DNA from: WJMT01 sp964624145
GTDB lineage: Bacteria; Acidobacteriota; Aminicenantia; Aminicenantales; Aminicenantaceae
DNA: 64,000 nucleotides
Assembly (NCBI GenBank): GCA_964624145.1
Contig: CAZUXT010000001.1
Span: forward strand, 186,001-250,000
Reading direction: 5' to 3'
Shown: positions 52,633-60,856 of the stretch, piece after piece
How positions within the stretch are numbered: position 1 is the first letter of the stretch
Layout: the number at the start of each line of letters is the position of its first letter
Made by a program: the position numbers and the translations under genes
The notes under the pieces: generated by a model
What the model saw: the letters and a program-made list of their open reading frames with translations, nothing else
Database searches by the model: none
Told to the model about the DNA's origin: nothing

Positions 52633-54981
52633 ATGATTTTATCAGAAAAGGCAAATCAAATCGGCGAATCGCCAACTTTTAAAGTCAACGCCAAAGCTAA
52701 GGCGATGAAGGCTCAGGGAATTGATGTGATCGATCTCAGTGTGGGTGAGCCGGACTTTCCCACACCTGAAAACGTAAAAAAAGCAGCTGTAAAGGCAATT
52801 GAAGAAGATTTTACTAAATACACCCAGATTGACGGGATGCCCTCACTCAAGCAGGCTGTCATAGAGAAACTGAAAAAAGACAACGGCCTGGATTATGAAA
52901 AAAACCAGATCATCATCTCCTCCGGGGCCAAAAGCTCTCTCTATCATCTTATCCAAGCCATTATAAACGAAGGAGATGAGGTCATTATTCCGGCGCCATA
53001 CTGGGTGACCTATCCTCACGCAGTATCTTTAGCCAAGGGAAAGCCTGTTACTATTCAAGCCAAAGAGGAGAATGGCTTTTTGATAACTCCCGAACAACTA
53101 GAATCATCCATATCCCCTAAAACAAAAGCTATTATCCTTAACAATCCATGCAATCCGACCGGGGCTGTGTACAAAAAAATGCAGCTGGAAGCTCTCGGCG
53201 ATATTATCCTCGAAGAAGATATCTTTGTGATCGCTGATGAGATCTACGAAAAACTCGTATACGAAGAAGCGGAGTTCCACAGCTTTGCATCGCTGGGTGA
53301 AGAAATAAAAAAGAAAACAGTGATTATTAACGGTGTGTCCAAGGCTTATTCCATGACAGGCTGGAGAATAGGATACGCTGCCGGATCCGCTGAGATCATA
53401 AGCGCTATGAACAGAATTCAGGGCCATACCACATCCAATGCCTGTTCCATCTCCCAAAAAGCGAGCCTTGAGGCTCTTTCCGGACCTCAAAATACCATTT
53501 CAAAAATGGCTTCAGAATTTCAGAGGCGAAGAAATTACACACTCATGAGATTAAAGTCCATCCCAGGAATCTCCTGTTTCGAATCCAAAGGGGCTTTCTA
53601 TCTTTTCCCGAATGTTTCTTCGTTTTTTGACAAAGAATTCAAAAACAATCAAATACGCAATTCCTTTGGCATGGCTTATTATCTCCTGAAAGAGGCCCAA
53701 GTGGCGATCGTTCCGGGAGGAGCTTTCGGAACTGAAGGATATATCCGCATATCCTATGCCACCTCCATGGAAAATCTCGAAGAGGGGATGGACCGGATCA
53801 CTCAAGCTCTCTCCGAACTCAAACCCGCCAAAAAAACAAAAAGGATTTCCCTTAACAATTCCATAACCCACTATCAATCCAAACCTCCTGTTGACTCATC
53901 CCTCTCCATACAAATGAAGGAAGCCCTGGTCACAGAGATGGAAAGCCATCTCAGTTATGATAACTATTTTGAATGGAATGCGAATATCAATGGTGCTATC
54001 GTTCAGCTGAGGACAAATGTTCCCCATCTTTATGACTTCTGGGTCGAAAACTGGTATCCGGCTCAACTGGAATCAGATTTAGAGCCCCACGGAATCATCT
54101 ATGCGGTGGATAAAATCCCGGGACGTGAACCCCGGGCTTTTTACAACTCGGAAACAAAAACCGGAATCATTGTCAACTCGGATAACTACGGTCCCCTGCG
54201 CAGCCTGGCATTCGGGCTGGTCATGGATGTTTCGGAGAGGCTTTTCAATGTTCACGCAGTCCGTGGTATGTCTGCTGAATTCCAGGGTCATTCCTTTGCC
54301 CTCATAGGGCCCAAAGGAACCAGTAAAACAAAGATCTTCTTTGATTCGCTCCGGAATCCGGACATGCGCCTTCAGTCAAATGAGATCGTGTTTGTCAGAT
54401 TTTCCGGCCGTGTCCCGATAGCTGATACTCCGGAAAGAAAACTGTTCATACCCACCAGTGTTGCGAAGTATGACGCTCAATTCGCCTCTTTCTTTGATAA
54501 CAGCAAATGCGAAAACGTGGTGCTCAAAAAAGAAGAATGTCAAAATCAGGCCTGCCTTGAGGAAGACGACTGCCGTCTGGATAGAGGTTCTCCATTCTGT
54601 TATGAAGCGGGAAAGAATTCCTATGCTCTCTTAGATCCTTACTGGATCAAAGGACCTGAAAAGCATGTCAAACGCAGTCCCCTCAACTGGTTGTTTATCC
54701 TCAGGAAAGATAATGTGTCTCCTCCCTCGGTCAAACTGGAAGTGGAGGACGCCCTAAGAATGCTGGAATCCGGAGAAAGTCTGGGGACCCTCCCGGAAAT
54801 AGGCCCGGCAAAAAGGAATCCTTTTTATAATCCCCACATTCTGCTGACAACACCGGACCGGATGGAATCACAGAGAGATTTTTATAAACGATTACTGGAA
54901 AGCACATCCTGCTTCCTCATAAACAGCGGCCAGGCAAAACCCGATCATATATTGGATATTATGAAACAAAAACAAGAATAG
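52633..54981 (+). CDS. Aminotransferase class I/II fused to a C-terminal PEPCK/HprK-like P-loop domain
   Basis: 782 aa, twice the usual size. Residues 1-395 are a complete fold-type I aminotransferase of the aspartate group: VIDLSVGEPDFPTPENV, NNPCNPTGAVY, VIADEIYEKLVY, SKAYSMTGWRIGY with the PLP Lys237, and the substrate Arg region GYIRISYATSMENLEEGMDRI. Residues about 405-782 are a different domain with EFQGHSFALIGPKGTSKTKIF (P-loop-like, 559-566), YDNYFEWNANINGAIVQL and DFWVENWYP. It has features of the HprK/PEPCK-type nucleotide-binding fold but lacks obvious full catalytic motifs. No frame break separates the two, and no second SD is visible. It ends 26 bp before the PEPCK-like gene. The C-terminal function is not known. 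Confidence 0.85.
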   Translation: MILSEKANQIGESPTFKVNAKAKAMKAQGIDVIDLSVGEPDFPTPENVKKAAVKAIEEDFTKYTQIDGMPSLKQAVIEKLKKDNGLDYEKNQIIISSGAKSSLYHLIQAIINEGDEVIIPAPYWVTYPHAVSLAKGKPVTIQAKEENGFLITPEQLESSISPKTKAIILNNPCNPTGAVYKKMQLEALGDIILEEDIFVIADEIYEKLVYEEAEFHSFASLGEEIKKKTVIINGVSKAYSMTGWRIGYAAGSAEIISAMNRIQGHTTSNACSISQKASLEALSGPQNTISKMASEFQRRRNYTLMRLKSIPGISCFESKGAFYLFPNVSSFFDKEFKNNQIRNSFGMAYYLLKEAQVAIVPGGAFGTEGYIRISYATSMENLEEGMDRITQALSELKPAKKTKRISLNNSITHYQSKPPVDSSLSIQMKEALVTEMESHLSYDNYFEWNANINGAIVQLRTNVPHLYDFWVENWYPAQLESDLEPHGIIYAVDKIPGREPRAFYNSETKTGIIVNSDNYGPLRSLAFGLVMDVSERLFNVHAVRGMSAEFQGHSFALIGPKGTSKTKIFFDSLRNPDMRLQSNEIVFVRFSGRVPIADTPERKLFIPTSVAKYDAQFASFFDNSKCENVVLKKEECQNQACLEEDDCRLDRGSPFCYEAGKNSYALLDPYWIKGPEKHVKRSPLNWLFILRKDNVSPPSVKLEVEDALRMLESGESLGTLPEIGPAKRNPFYNPHILLTTPDRMESQRDFYKRLLESTSCFLINSGQAKPDHILDIMKQKQE

Positions 54982-55007
54982 AGATACAACAACCAAATGA
55001 CACAGAC

Positions 55008-56861
55008 ATGAACGACAAAAACATATTTGATTTAAAAGCTTATCAGAAATTTGCGGAAGAACTGAAGAGAGTCCTTCAGGGATCCAATATTCGAACGGTC
55101 GACCTGAAGTGGCTGGAATCGCGGGCTAAATCCGCCGGAGTTAAAACAAAACACGGCTCCTACGGATGGCGCGCAGCCATATCCAGCCGCATCGCTCCCA
55201 AAACCGTTTACCTCGGCACTGAACCGGTCAGGCTTCCCAATCCCAGTGAACAGCAGAAAAGCATCATAGCGGCCGCCCCTGAAGAACTGGATAAAGTGCT
55301 TCATCTTCTCAGAACCATGCCCTTTTACAACATCCGCCGAAGGATGGGAGAAAACGATGTTTTCAATCCCATGTGCCATCTCATTGTTCCCGAAGCAGAT
55401 GTGGTGAATTACCGGATAGGGTATATGTGGGGCACAACCATGTTCAAACCGGAAAACAGCTCCAAGGACAGACCCGGACCCGAATTCACTATGATCCATA
55501 TCCCTGAAGAACACCCTTTAAAACAACAGGTCCTGGCCATCCCGGAACACAATATCAATGTGGCACTGGGAACCGACTATATGGGAGAGGACAAAAAGGG
55601 ATTTTTACGCCAGGCCATGTGGGCGGCTGATACCAAAGGCATGCTGGGGCTTCATGCGGGTACCAAAAAAGTGACGGCTGTGGGACAGGATGAAAAGCTT
55701 AAAAAATACGGTGTGTTCCTCTTCGGTCTCACTGCAACCGGAAAATCCACCTGGTCCTGCCACCAACTGGGGCTTGATCAAAGCAAAGGGGAAAAAACCC
55801 TTGTGACCCAGGATGACATATGCTTTCTGAGAAAAGACGGATCTGCCCTGGGTTCAGAGAACAACTTTTTTGTCAAAACCGATGTGGAAGAGAAATATCA
55901 GGAAGCCATGTACAATGCATTGATTGACAAATCAGCCCTTTATGAAAACGTGATGATCAAATCCAACGGAGAGCCTGATTTTCTCGACGAGAGCTTGACC
56001 GCCAACGGAAGATCTGTGATCCAACGCAAAAAGCTGAAGGTCAAAATAGAAGGGAAAATGGTCAATATATTTTCCGATTCCGTTAACCTTCCTCCTATTG
56101 AAGAGCTGGACGGGCTGATCTTTGCTTTCATCACCCGGCGAAACACCATCATGTCCTTTGCCCAGGAACTCACTCCGGCCCAGGCTGTACTTGCTTATTT
56201 GTGGGGAGAAAGCACACACTCTTACGCCAGCCAGCCTGCCAAAGCCGGTGAGACCGTTCGAATCGTAGGAACCGACCCATTCATCATTGGCTCCAGAGCC
56301 AAAAAGGTCAACCGCCTCTATGAAATCCTCATGACTCTCTCCAGTAATTATCCGGACAAACTCAAGTGCATGCAGTACAACACCGGAGGGGTGGGAGAGA
56401 TCATAGAAACCTTTGAGGAAAACGGTAAAAAGCAAAAAAAGCTTGTCCGTAAAGTCAAGCGCATACCCATAAACCTTATGGCTCAGATACAAAGAGGGGA
56501 TGTTCGCGGAACAAATACGTATGAGAAAGGAAGGCTGGGTACCCGGCAGATCGTCAATGCCGAGGGCCAAAGCCTTTATGAGTGGGACCCCGGAAAATAT
56601 TACTCTGAAAAGGAGATCCAGCAGTATATCCACAAGCTGGTCCAGGGCAGGAGAAAATTCACTGAGGAAGTCGATAAAGAAGGACTCAGGGACGAAGTGC
56701 TGTGGGCCGCGGAGCGCTCCTTTAGAATAGACAAAAGCGAAGAAAGATCCAGAGTCTATTTAAATAAAGAAGCTGAGGAAAAAAGCGAACCGGAAAAGGA
56801 GAAAAAGTCTTTTATCCCGAAAACCAGACCCAAAAGAGGAGGATTCTGGCGGAGCCGGTAA
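55008..56861 (+). CDS. Divergent ATP-dependent phosphoenolpyruvate carboxykinase-like protein
   Basis: 617 aa, longer than the usual 520-540. Core agreement with ATP-PEPCK runs in order. GMLGLHAGT stands in the place of the SMHCSAN block, followed by the P-loop FGLTATGKST (240-248; family FGLSGTGKTT). TQDDI stands for the metal-binding GDDEH. YNALIDKSALYENVMIKSNGEPDF and NGRSVI align with the IRRDALLENV..NTRVSYPI block carrying the active Arg. SFAQELTPAQAVLAYLWGE follows. The C terminus adds about 60 charged residues (EKSEPEKEKKSFIPKTRP). It would convert oxaloacetate and ATP to PEP, or act as a kinase-like relative. The key His and Lys could not be confirmed by eye. Confidence 0.75.
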   Translation: MNDKNIFDLKAYQKFAEELKRVLQGSNIRTVDLKWLESRAKSAGVKTKHGSYGWRAAISSRIAPKTVYLGTEPVRLPNPSEQQKSIIAAAPEELDKVLHLLRTMPFYNIRRRMGENDVFNPMCHLIVPEADVVNYRIGYMWGTTMFKPENSSKDRPGPEFTMIHIPEEHPLKQQVLAIPEHNINVALGTDYMGEDKKGFLRQAMWAADTKGMLGLHAGTKKVTAVGQDEKLKKYGVFLFGLTATGKSTWSCHQLGLDQSKGEKTLVTQDDICFLRKDGSALGSENNFFVKTDVEEKYQEAMYNALIDKSALYENVMIKSNGEPDFLDESLTANGRSVIQRKKLKVKIEGKMVNIFSDSVNLPPIEELDGLIFAFITRRNTIMSFAQELTPAQAVLAYLWGESTHSYASQPAKAGETVRIVGTDPFIIGSRAKKVNRLYEILMTLSSNYPDKLKCMQYNTGGVGEIIETFEENGKKQKKLVRKVKRIPINLMAQIQRGDVRGTNTYEKGRLGTRQIVNAEGQSLYEWDPGKYYSEKEIQQYIHKLVQGRRKFTEEVDKEGLRDEVLWAAERSFRIDKSEERSRVYLNKEAEEKSEPEKEKKSFIPKTRPKRGGFWRSR

Positions 56862-56870
56862 GTATTCTCT

Positions 56871-57437
56871 TTATTTTGAGAGCCGGTCTTCGATTTTCTG
56901 TGCCATGATGTGAAGGATCAAGAGGTGTACTTCCTGAACTCTGGGCGTTGACGCGGAAGGCACATCCAGGAGATAGTCCGGAATCCGGGCCAGTTTTCCC
57001 CCGCCTTTGCCTGTTAAAGCCACGGTCATAAGTCCCTTATCAGTGGCTACTTTTAATGCGTGGAGCACTGACGGGGAATTTCCGCTGGTTGAAATCCCCA
57101 CCGCGACATCCCGTGCCTTGCCTAATGCCTGGATCTGACGGCTGAAAACCTGGCTGTAACCCATATCATTCGCAATCGAAGTCAAAGCTGAAGTGTCTGT
57201 TGTTAAGGAAACAGCAGGAACAGCTTTTCTGGTTTTCAAGAACTTGTTTACCAGCTCTGCGGCAAAATGTTGGGCTTGAGCCGCGCTCCCTCCATTTCCA
57301 AACACCAGAACCTTTTTTCCTTTGTTTAAATGCTCTACAGTCTTCCGGATCACTTCTTCAAGCAGATTCCCGTTCTTATTAAAAAAATTCCTGGCTGCTT
57401 GATTCAGTTCTTCAGCAATTTCTATTAAATAATCCAA
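56871..57437 (-). CDS. gmhA: Phosphoheptose isomerase (GmhA, SIS domain)
   Basis: 188 aa. SIS-fold with VLVFGNGGSAAQAQHFAAELVNKF, LTTDTSALTSIANDMGYSQVFSRQ, VAVGISTSGNSPSVLHAL and LTGKGGGKLARI, followed by the helix VQEVHLLILHIMAQKIEDRL. These are the diagnostic stretches of GmhA, which makes D-glycero-manno-heptose 7-phosphate for LPS inner core. SD GGAAGGGA precedes the ATG. Convergent with the PEPCK-like gene, with 9 bp between. Confidence 0.92.
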   Translation of the reverse strand: MDYLIEIAEELNQAARNFFNKNGNLLEEVIRKTVEHLNKGKKVLVFGNGGSAAQAQHFAAELVNKFLKTRKAVPAVSLTTDTSALTSIANDMGYSQVFSRQIQALGKARDVAVGISTSGNSPSVLHALKVATDKGLMTVALTGKGGGKLARIPDYLLDVPSASTPRVQEVHLLILHIMAQKIEDRLSK

Positions 57438-57518
57438 TTTTCAATCCCTTCCAATCCAATAATCTATCATGACTACCCGGCAAAAAGCAAATTTCATCTC
57501 TCGCATTCATCAAAAATA

Positions 57519-57532
57519 ATCATTATAATGAT
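57519..57532. promoter_or_regulatory. 14-bp palindrome containing a consensus -10 before plsC
   Basis: ATCATTATAATGAT is a perfect palindrome. It contains TATAAT (57524-57529), which ends 8 nt before the ATG at 57538, so transcription would start at or next to the start codon. The -35 region is weak. An operator overlapping the -10 is possible but not shown. Confidence 0.45.
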
Positions 57533-57537
57533 ACATC

Positions 57538-58227
57538 ATGCGTTCTATCATTCTTTATATTTTTATTGTATTCAGCGCCCTCATGCTCACACCGATTCTT
57601 CTTGTATGTGCTCTTCTCAACCGTCCGGAACCTCTTTTTTTATTGAGTAAACAGGTAGTCTCTGTAGGAGAGGTCATTCTGGGGCTTAAAATTGAATACA
57701 GAGGCCTCCACAGGACAAGAAAAGACCAGAGATACATCTACATGCCCAATCACCTCAGTATGCTGGACGGTCCACTTATCTTTAAATCCATCCCCCAGAA
57801 TGTGAGGGTGATTCTGAAACAGGGAGTATTCCATCTCCCTGTAGTGGGACAGGCCATGAAAGAGGCTCACTTCATTCCTGTTGACCGAATGGGAAAACAG
57901 GGAGGAAAGAGAGCTGTGCAGAGAGCTGTGCGCTTGATTAAAAAAAACAATGTTTCATTTCTTATTTTTCCGGAAGGAACTCGAAGCAGCGACGGAAAAC
58001 TTCAGAAATTCAGACGGGGTGGTTTTTTTATGGCCATAGACAGTCAAACTCCTATTGTTCCTGTATCCATCATAGGGACTTATGACCTCATGCCCAGGGG
58101 AAGCTGTTTTATAAAAAAAGGGAAAATCAAAATCATATTCCACCCTCCCATCTCAGTCGAAGCATACACTCATGACAATATGCAGGACCTGATTGATAAG
58201 GCGTTTAAAATAATCCAAAAAGAATGA
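57538..58227 (+). CDS. PlsC-type 1-acyl-glycerol-3-phosphate acyltransferase
   Basis: 229 aa. N-terminal membrane helix (SIILYIFIVFSALMLTPILLV), then the acyltransferase motifs NHLSMLDG (H-x4-D), GQAMKEAHFIPVDR and FPEGTRSSDGKLQKFRRGGF, with VPVSIIGT near the end. Makes phosphatidic acid or a related acyl-lipid at the inner membrane. No SD; the start lies just behind a strong -10. Divergent from gmhA. Confidence 0.93.
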   Translation: MRSIILYIFIVFSALMLTPILLVCALLNRPEPLFLLSKQVVSVGEVILGLKIEYRGLHRTRKDQRYIYMPNHLSMLDGPLIFKSIPQNVRVILKQGVFHLPVVGQAMKEAHFIPVDRMGKQGGKRAVQRAVRLIKKNNVSFLIFPEGTRSSDGKLQKFRRGGFFMAIDSQTPIVPVSIIGTYDLMPRGSCFIKKGKIKIIFHPPISVEAYTHDNMQDLIDKAFKIIQKE

Positions 58228-58234
58228 TTTAAAA

Positions 58235-58263
58235 TTGAAATAAAGTATAATTTGGATTATACT
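58235..58263 (+). promoter_or_regulatory. Candidate promoter with inverted repeat before the ATPase gene
   Basis: TTGAAA (58235-58240), 17 bp, TATACT (58258-58263). GTATAAT-TTGG-ATTATAC (58245-58262) is a perfect 7-bp inverted repeat overlapping the spacer and the -10, and ATTATAC is repeated once more at 58271. It could be an autoregulatory operator. Confidence 0.5.
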
Positions 58264-58305
58264 AATCATGATTATACTTTTTGACCCAATAATTGGAGGG
58301 AACCT

Positions 58306-58365
58306 ATGAGAAGCAAGACTCATATCTCTGAGGAAAGGGGGCTGAATGAAATTCATCAATCGTGA
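58306..58365 (+). CDS. 19-aa small ORF overlapping the ATPase start
   Basis: ATG 58306 to TGA 58363-58365 encodes 19 residues beginning MRSKTHISEE. A good SD (GGAGGG) lies 6 nt upstream. It covers the SD (AGGAAAGGGGG) and the start codon of the next gene in another frame, so its translation could influence initiation there. It may be a leader peptide or a chance ORF. Confidence 0.35.
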   Translation: MRSKTHISEERGLNEIHQS

Positions 58366-59734
58366 AAAAGAACTTGAGATTCTGGATGAATACTACAAAA
58401 AGGAAGGATTCCAATTTGTTCCTATCTACGGAAGAAGACGAATCGGGAAAACCAGATTGATACAAGAATTTATCTCCAATAAACCTGCTGTTTATTTCCT
58501 TGCCGATATGGTTTCAGAAACTGAGCAGCTCAAAAATCTTGGGAGATCATTTGGTGAATACCTCCAGGATTTCATACTTAGTGAGAGAGGATTTAAAGAT
58601 TGGTACCAATTTTTTCAATACCTAAAAGAAAAGGACCCTAAAAAATTGATCGTAGTTATTGATGAATTTCCTTACTTAGTGAATTCAAATCCTGCTATCT
58701 CTTCTATTTTTCAGAAGGGAATCGATGAATACCTTAAAAACACCAACATTTTCCTCGTTCTTATGGGATCAAGCGTAGGAATGATGGAAAAAGAAGTCCT
58801 TATCTACAGAGCTCCTTTATACGGAAGAAGAACAGCTTCCATTAAGGTTCCAGAGATGAAATTCCACTCCCTTAAAAATTTTTTTCCGGGAAAAGATTTC
58901 ATCGACCTTACTCATATCTTCTCCGTCTTCGGAACTGTACCTGCTTACGTAGAAAAATATGACTCCCGTAAAGACATATTCCAAAATATCGAATCTCTCA
59001 TTCTTGATACAGGCTCTTTTTTTTACAACGAGGTTGAATATCTACTGAGAGAAGAGCTGAGAGAACCTCGAAATTACTTTGTTATACTTAAGGCCATCTC
59101 TCAAGGGAAAAGGCGGGTTTCTGAAATCATCAATGACACGGGCTTTGAAAAAAGTCTAGTCTCCCGATATCTTGAGATATTGAAAAGTCTTAACATTGTG
59201 ATTAAGGATACACCCGTTACTGAAAAAAATCCCAAAAAGAGTAAAAAAGGGATATACAAGCTTAGGGACAAATTTTTTACCTTTTGGTTTAAATATATTT
59301 TTCCTAATAGAGAAAGAATCGAAATTGGTCGATCCGATTTTGTCCTTGGCCTCATAAAAAACACCTTTGAAGATTTTGTTTCCTGGCTTTATGAAGAGGT
59401 GTGCGTGAACCTCTGCCTTGATTTTTTAGATAAAGGAATACTTTCCTTCACCTCCATCGGAAAATGGTGGTCAAAGGATGGAGAAATCGACATGGTTGCT
59501 CTTGACGAAAATACCAGAACCGCTTACTTTGGCGAATGCAAATGGAGCCTGAAAAAAGTTGGAGAAGATACCTACAGAAAACTCCAAAAAAAATCAAGTC
59601 TTGTGGATTGGCACAGTAAAGACCGTCATGATCAATTCATTCTTTTTTGCAAGAAAGGATTCACAAAAAATTTAGAGGAAATCGCCCAAAAAGAAAATGT
59701 CCTTCTGGTCCACAAAGACCGAATCATTTCTTGA
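58346..59734 (+). CDS. Archaeal-type AAA ATPase with winged helix and PD-(D/E)xK nuclease-like DUF234 domain
   Basis: 462 aa. N-terminal STAND/AAA ATPase with Walker A YGRRRIGKTR (K35, T36), Walker B LIVVIDEFPYL (about 99-109), and MGSSVGMM (sensor region). A winged helix follows near 250-300 (GKRRVSEIINDTGFEKSLVSRYLEILKSLNIV). The C-terminal DUF234 domain contains GEIDMVALDE and GECKW, i.e. D382-x14-E397-C-K399, a complete PD-(D/E)xK pattern. Such ATPases are widespread in archaea and scattered in bacteria, often as transferred genes; their role is unknown, and defence or DNA maintenance is a guess. SD AGGAAAGGGGG. AT-rich relative to core genes. Confidence 0.85.
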   Translation: MKFINREKELEILDEYYKKEGFQFVPIYGRRRIGKTRLIQEFISNKPAVYFLADMVSETEQLKNLGRSFGEYLQDFILSERGFKDWYQFFQYLKEKDPKKLIVVIDEFPYLVNSNPAISSIFQKGIDEYLKNTNIFLVLMGSSVGMMEKEVLIYRAPLYGRRTASIKVPEMKFHSLKNFFPGKDFIDLTHIFSVFGTVPAYVEKYDSRKDIFQNIESLILDTGSFFYNEVEYLLREELREPRNYFVILKAISQGKRRVSEIINDTGFEKSLVSRYLEILKSLNIVIKDTPVTEKNPKKSKKGIYKLRDKFFTFWFKYIFPNRERIEIGRSDFVLGLIKNTFEDFVSWLYEEVCVNLCLDFLDKGILSFTSIGKWWSKDGEIDMVALDENTRTAYFGECKWSLKKVGEDTYRKLQKKSSLVDWHSKDRHDQFILFCKKGFTKNLEEIAQKENVLLVHKDRIIS

Positions 59735-59766
59735 TATTGTATAATATACCTAAAACTCATTTTTTC

Positions 59767-59797
59767 AGAGGAAAATAAGGGACTTAAATTGAGCTAT
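59767..59797. repeat. Left copy of a 31-bp direct repeat around the TPR gene
   Basis: This stretch matches 60857-60887 at 27 of 31 positions (shared blocks AGAGG, TAAGGG, TTAAATT, AGCTAT). The two copies bracket the TPR gene in the same orientation. The intergenic gap 59735-59921 is otherwise AT-rich and holds only a tiny ORF. Confidence 0.6.
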
Positions 59798-59850
59798 CTT
59801 GGGTCCAAAACAAACCAATAGAGGTCAGGAAAGATTGAAGGAGCTAATTG

Positions 59851-59925
59851 ATGAATATGGAATATATAGAATATAATAAACTGAGATGTTTTTCTCATAA
59901 TGAAAAAAGGATGTCTGAGAAATGA
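59851..59925 (+). CDS. 24-aa small ORF coupled to the TPR gene
   Basis: ATG 59851, with GAAGGAG 8 nt upstream, to TGA 59923-59925. It encodes MNMEYIEYNKLRCFSHNEKR plus four residues. Its stop overlaps the ATG of the TPR gene (ATGA), the arrangement used for translational coupling. Whether the peptide matters is unknown. Confidence 0.4.
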   Translation: MNMEYIEYNKLRCFSHNEKRMSEK

Positions 59926-60791
59926 GTGAACTGTCAGAAAAACTGGGAATTAGGATAGGCGTACCTGTTGAGATGCTGGCTGTAGCTGTAAAAGAATCTG
60001 CTATCCGATGCAAGACATTGGATTCCAACATTCCAATCACTCTGCGAAAAGTAAGATTGCAGGTTGAGGGTGAGATTCTGACTGTCATACCTGAAAACTT
60101 ATGGCAGTTCGGGAATACATATCACATGTCGGGGAATGTCAAATCAGTGAGGATTGATATCCCTGCTCTGAATCTTGATCCGCTGGCTTTACGTGATCCC
60201 TGGCCGTGGGATCCCAAAGAACAATACTGGGGCGAATCTGGAGATCCAAGCATGAAGTATTTTAAAGATATCATCAATTTCGGTCCCAGAGTCTCCTATG
60301 AAATGGAACAGATCCTCCCCCTAATGGACTTAGACGATCCATTTGACGATCCAATTATAGAAGCGAATGATCTATTCGAAACTGGGTATTACGAGGAAGC
60401 CTCCAGGGCTATAGAGCCTCTTCTGGTTTCTGACATCCGCTGTCTGGATGCCCACGCCCACTTGGGAAATTGGTGCTTCCGCAGCGGTCGGAACGCTCAA
60501 TCCTTTTCTATGGAAAAAGCGAAAAAGCATTATGAAATTGGAGTCAAAATCGGAGAGATGTCCCTTCCCAGCGATGAAAATATCGTCCTCCCATGGGCAA
60601 GAATCGACAATCGGCCTTTTCTCAGATGCCTTCATGGATATGGGCTTTCTCTGTGGCGGATGGGACAGGATAAAGAAGCTCGGGAGCAGTATGAGCGTCT
60701 TCTCTGGTTCAATCCTTCAGACAACCAGGGCGCCCGGTTTTTGCTCTTAGATATAGATGCCGGAAAAACCTGGGAAGATGTGAATGATTGA
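59922..60791 (+). CDS. TPR-containing protein of unknown function
   Basis: 289 aa, no signal peptide. The N-terminal half (1-140) is not recognised; it begins KLGIRIGVPVEMLAVAVKESAI and has an acidic, Pro-rich middle (DPWPWDPKEQYWGESGDPS). The C-terminal half is helical with TPR-like pairs: ANDLFETGYYEEASRAIEPLL, DAHAHLGNWCFRSG, CLHGYGLSLWRMGQDKEAREQYERLLWFNPSDNQGARFLLLDI. TPRs suggest a protein-protein adaptor. It is bracketed by 31-bp direct repeats and followed by a terminator, so it looks like an accessory cassette. Confidence 0.65.
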   Translation: MSELSEKLGIRIGVPVEMLAVAVKESAIRCKTLDSNIPITLRKVRLQVEGEILTVIPENLWQFGNTYHMSGNVKSVRIDIPALNLDPLALRDPWPWDPKEQYWGESGDPSMKYFKDIINFGPRVSYEMEQILPLMDLDDPFDDPIIEANDLFETGYYEEASRAIEPLLVSDIRCLDAHAHLGNWCFRSGRNAQSFSMEKAKKHYEIGVKIGEMSLPSDENIVLPWARIDNRPFLRCLHGYGLSLWRMGQDKEAREQYERLLWFNPSDNQGARFLLLDIDAGKTWEDVND

Positions 60792-60793
60792 AA

Positions 60794-60835
60794 AAAAAGC
60801 AAGATGCTTTTTATATATCTTAAAACGACTGTTTT
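60794..60835 (+). terminator. Terminator hairpins after the TPR gene
   Basis: AAAAAGC-aagat-GCTTTTT (60794-60812) is a 7-bp hairpin with a T-run 3 nt after the stop codon. A second small hairpin AAAAC-gact-GTTTT (60822-60835) follows. Correct position for an intrinsic terminator. Confidence 0.65.
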
Positions 60836-60856
60836 ATAACTAAAACAGGCTGTTTA

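Noticed and set aside
59780..59870. Short frame ending ERLKELIDEYGIYRI before the TPR gene
   Set aside because: It has a protein-like composition but no ATG, an upstream stop close by, and only a possible TTG start; it may be a gene remnant but cannot be supported.
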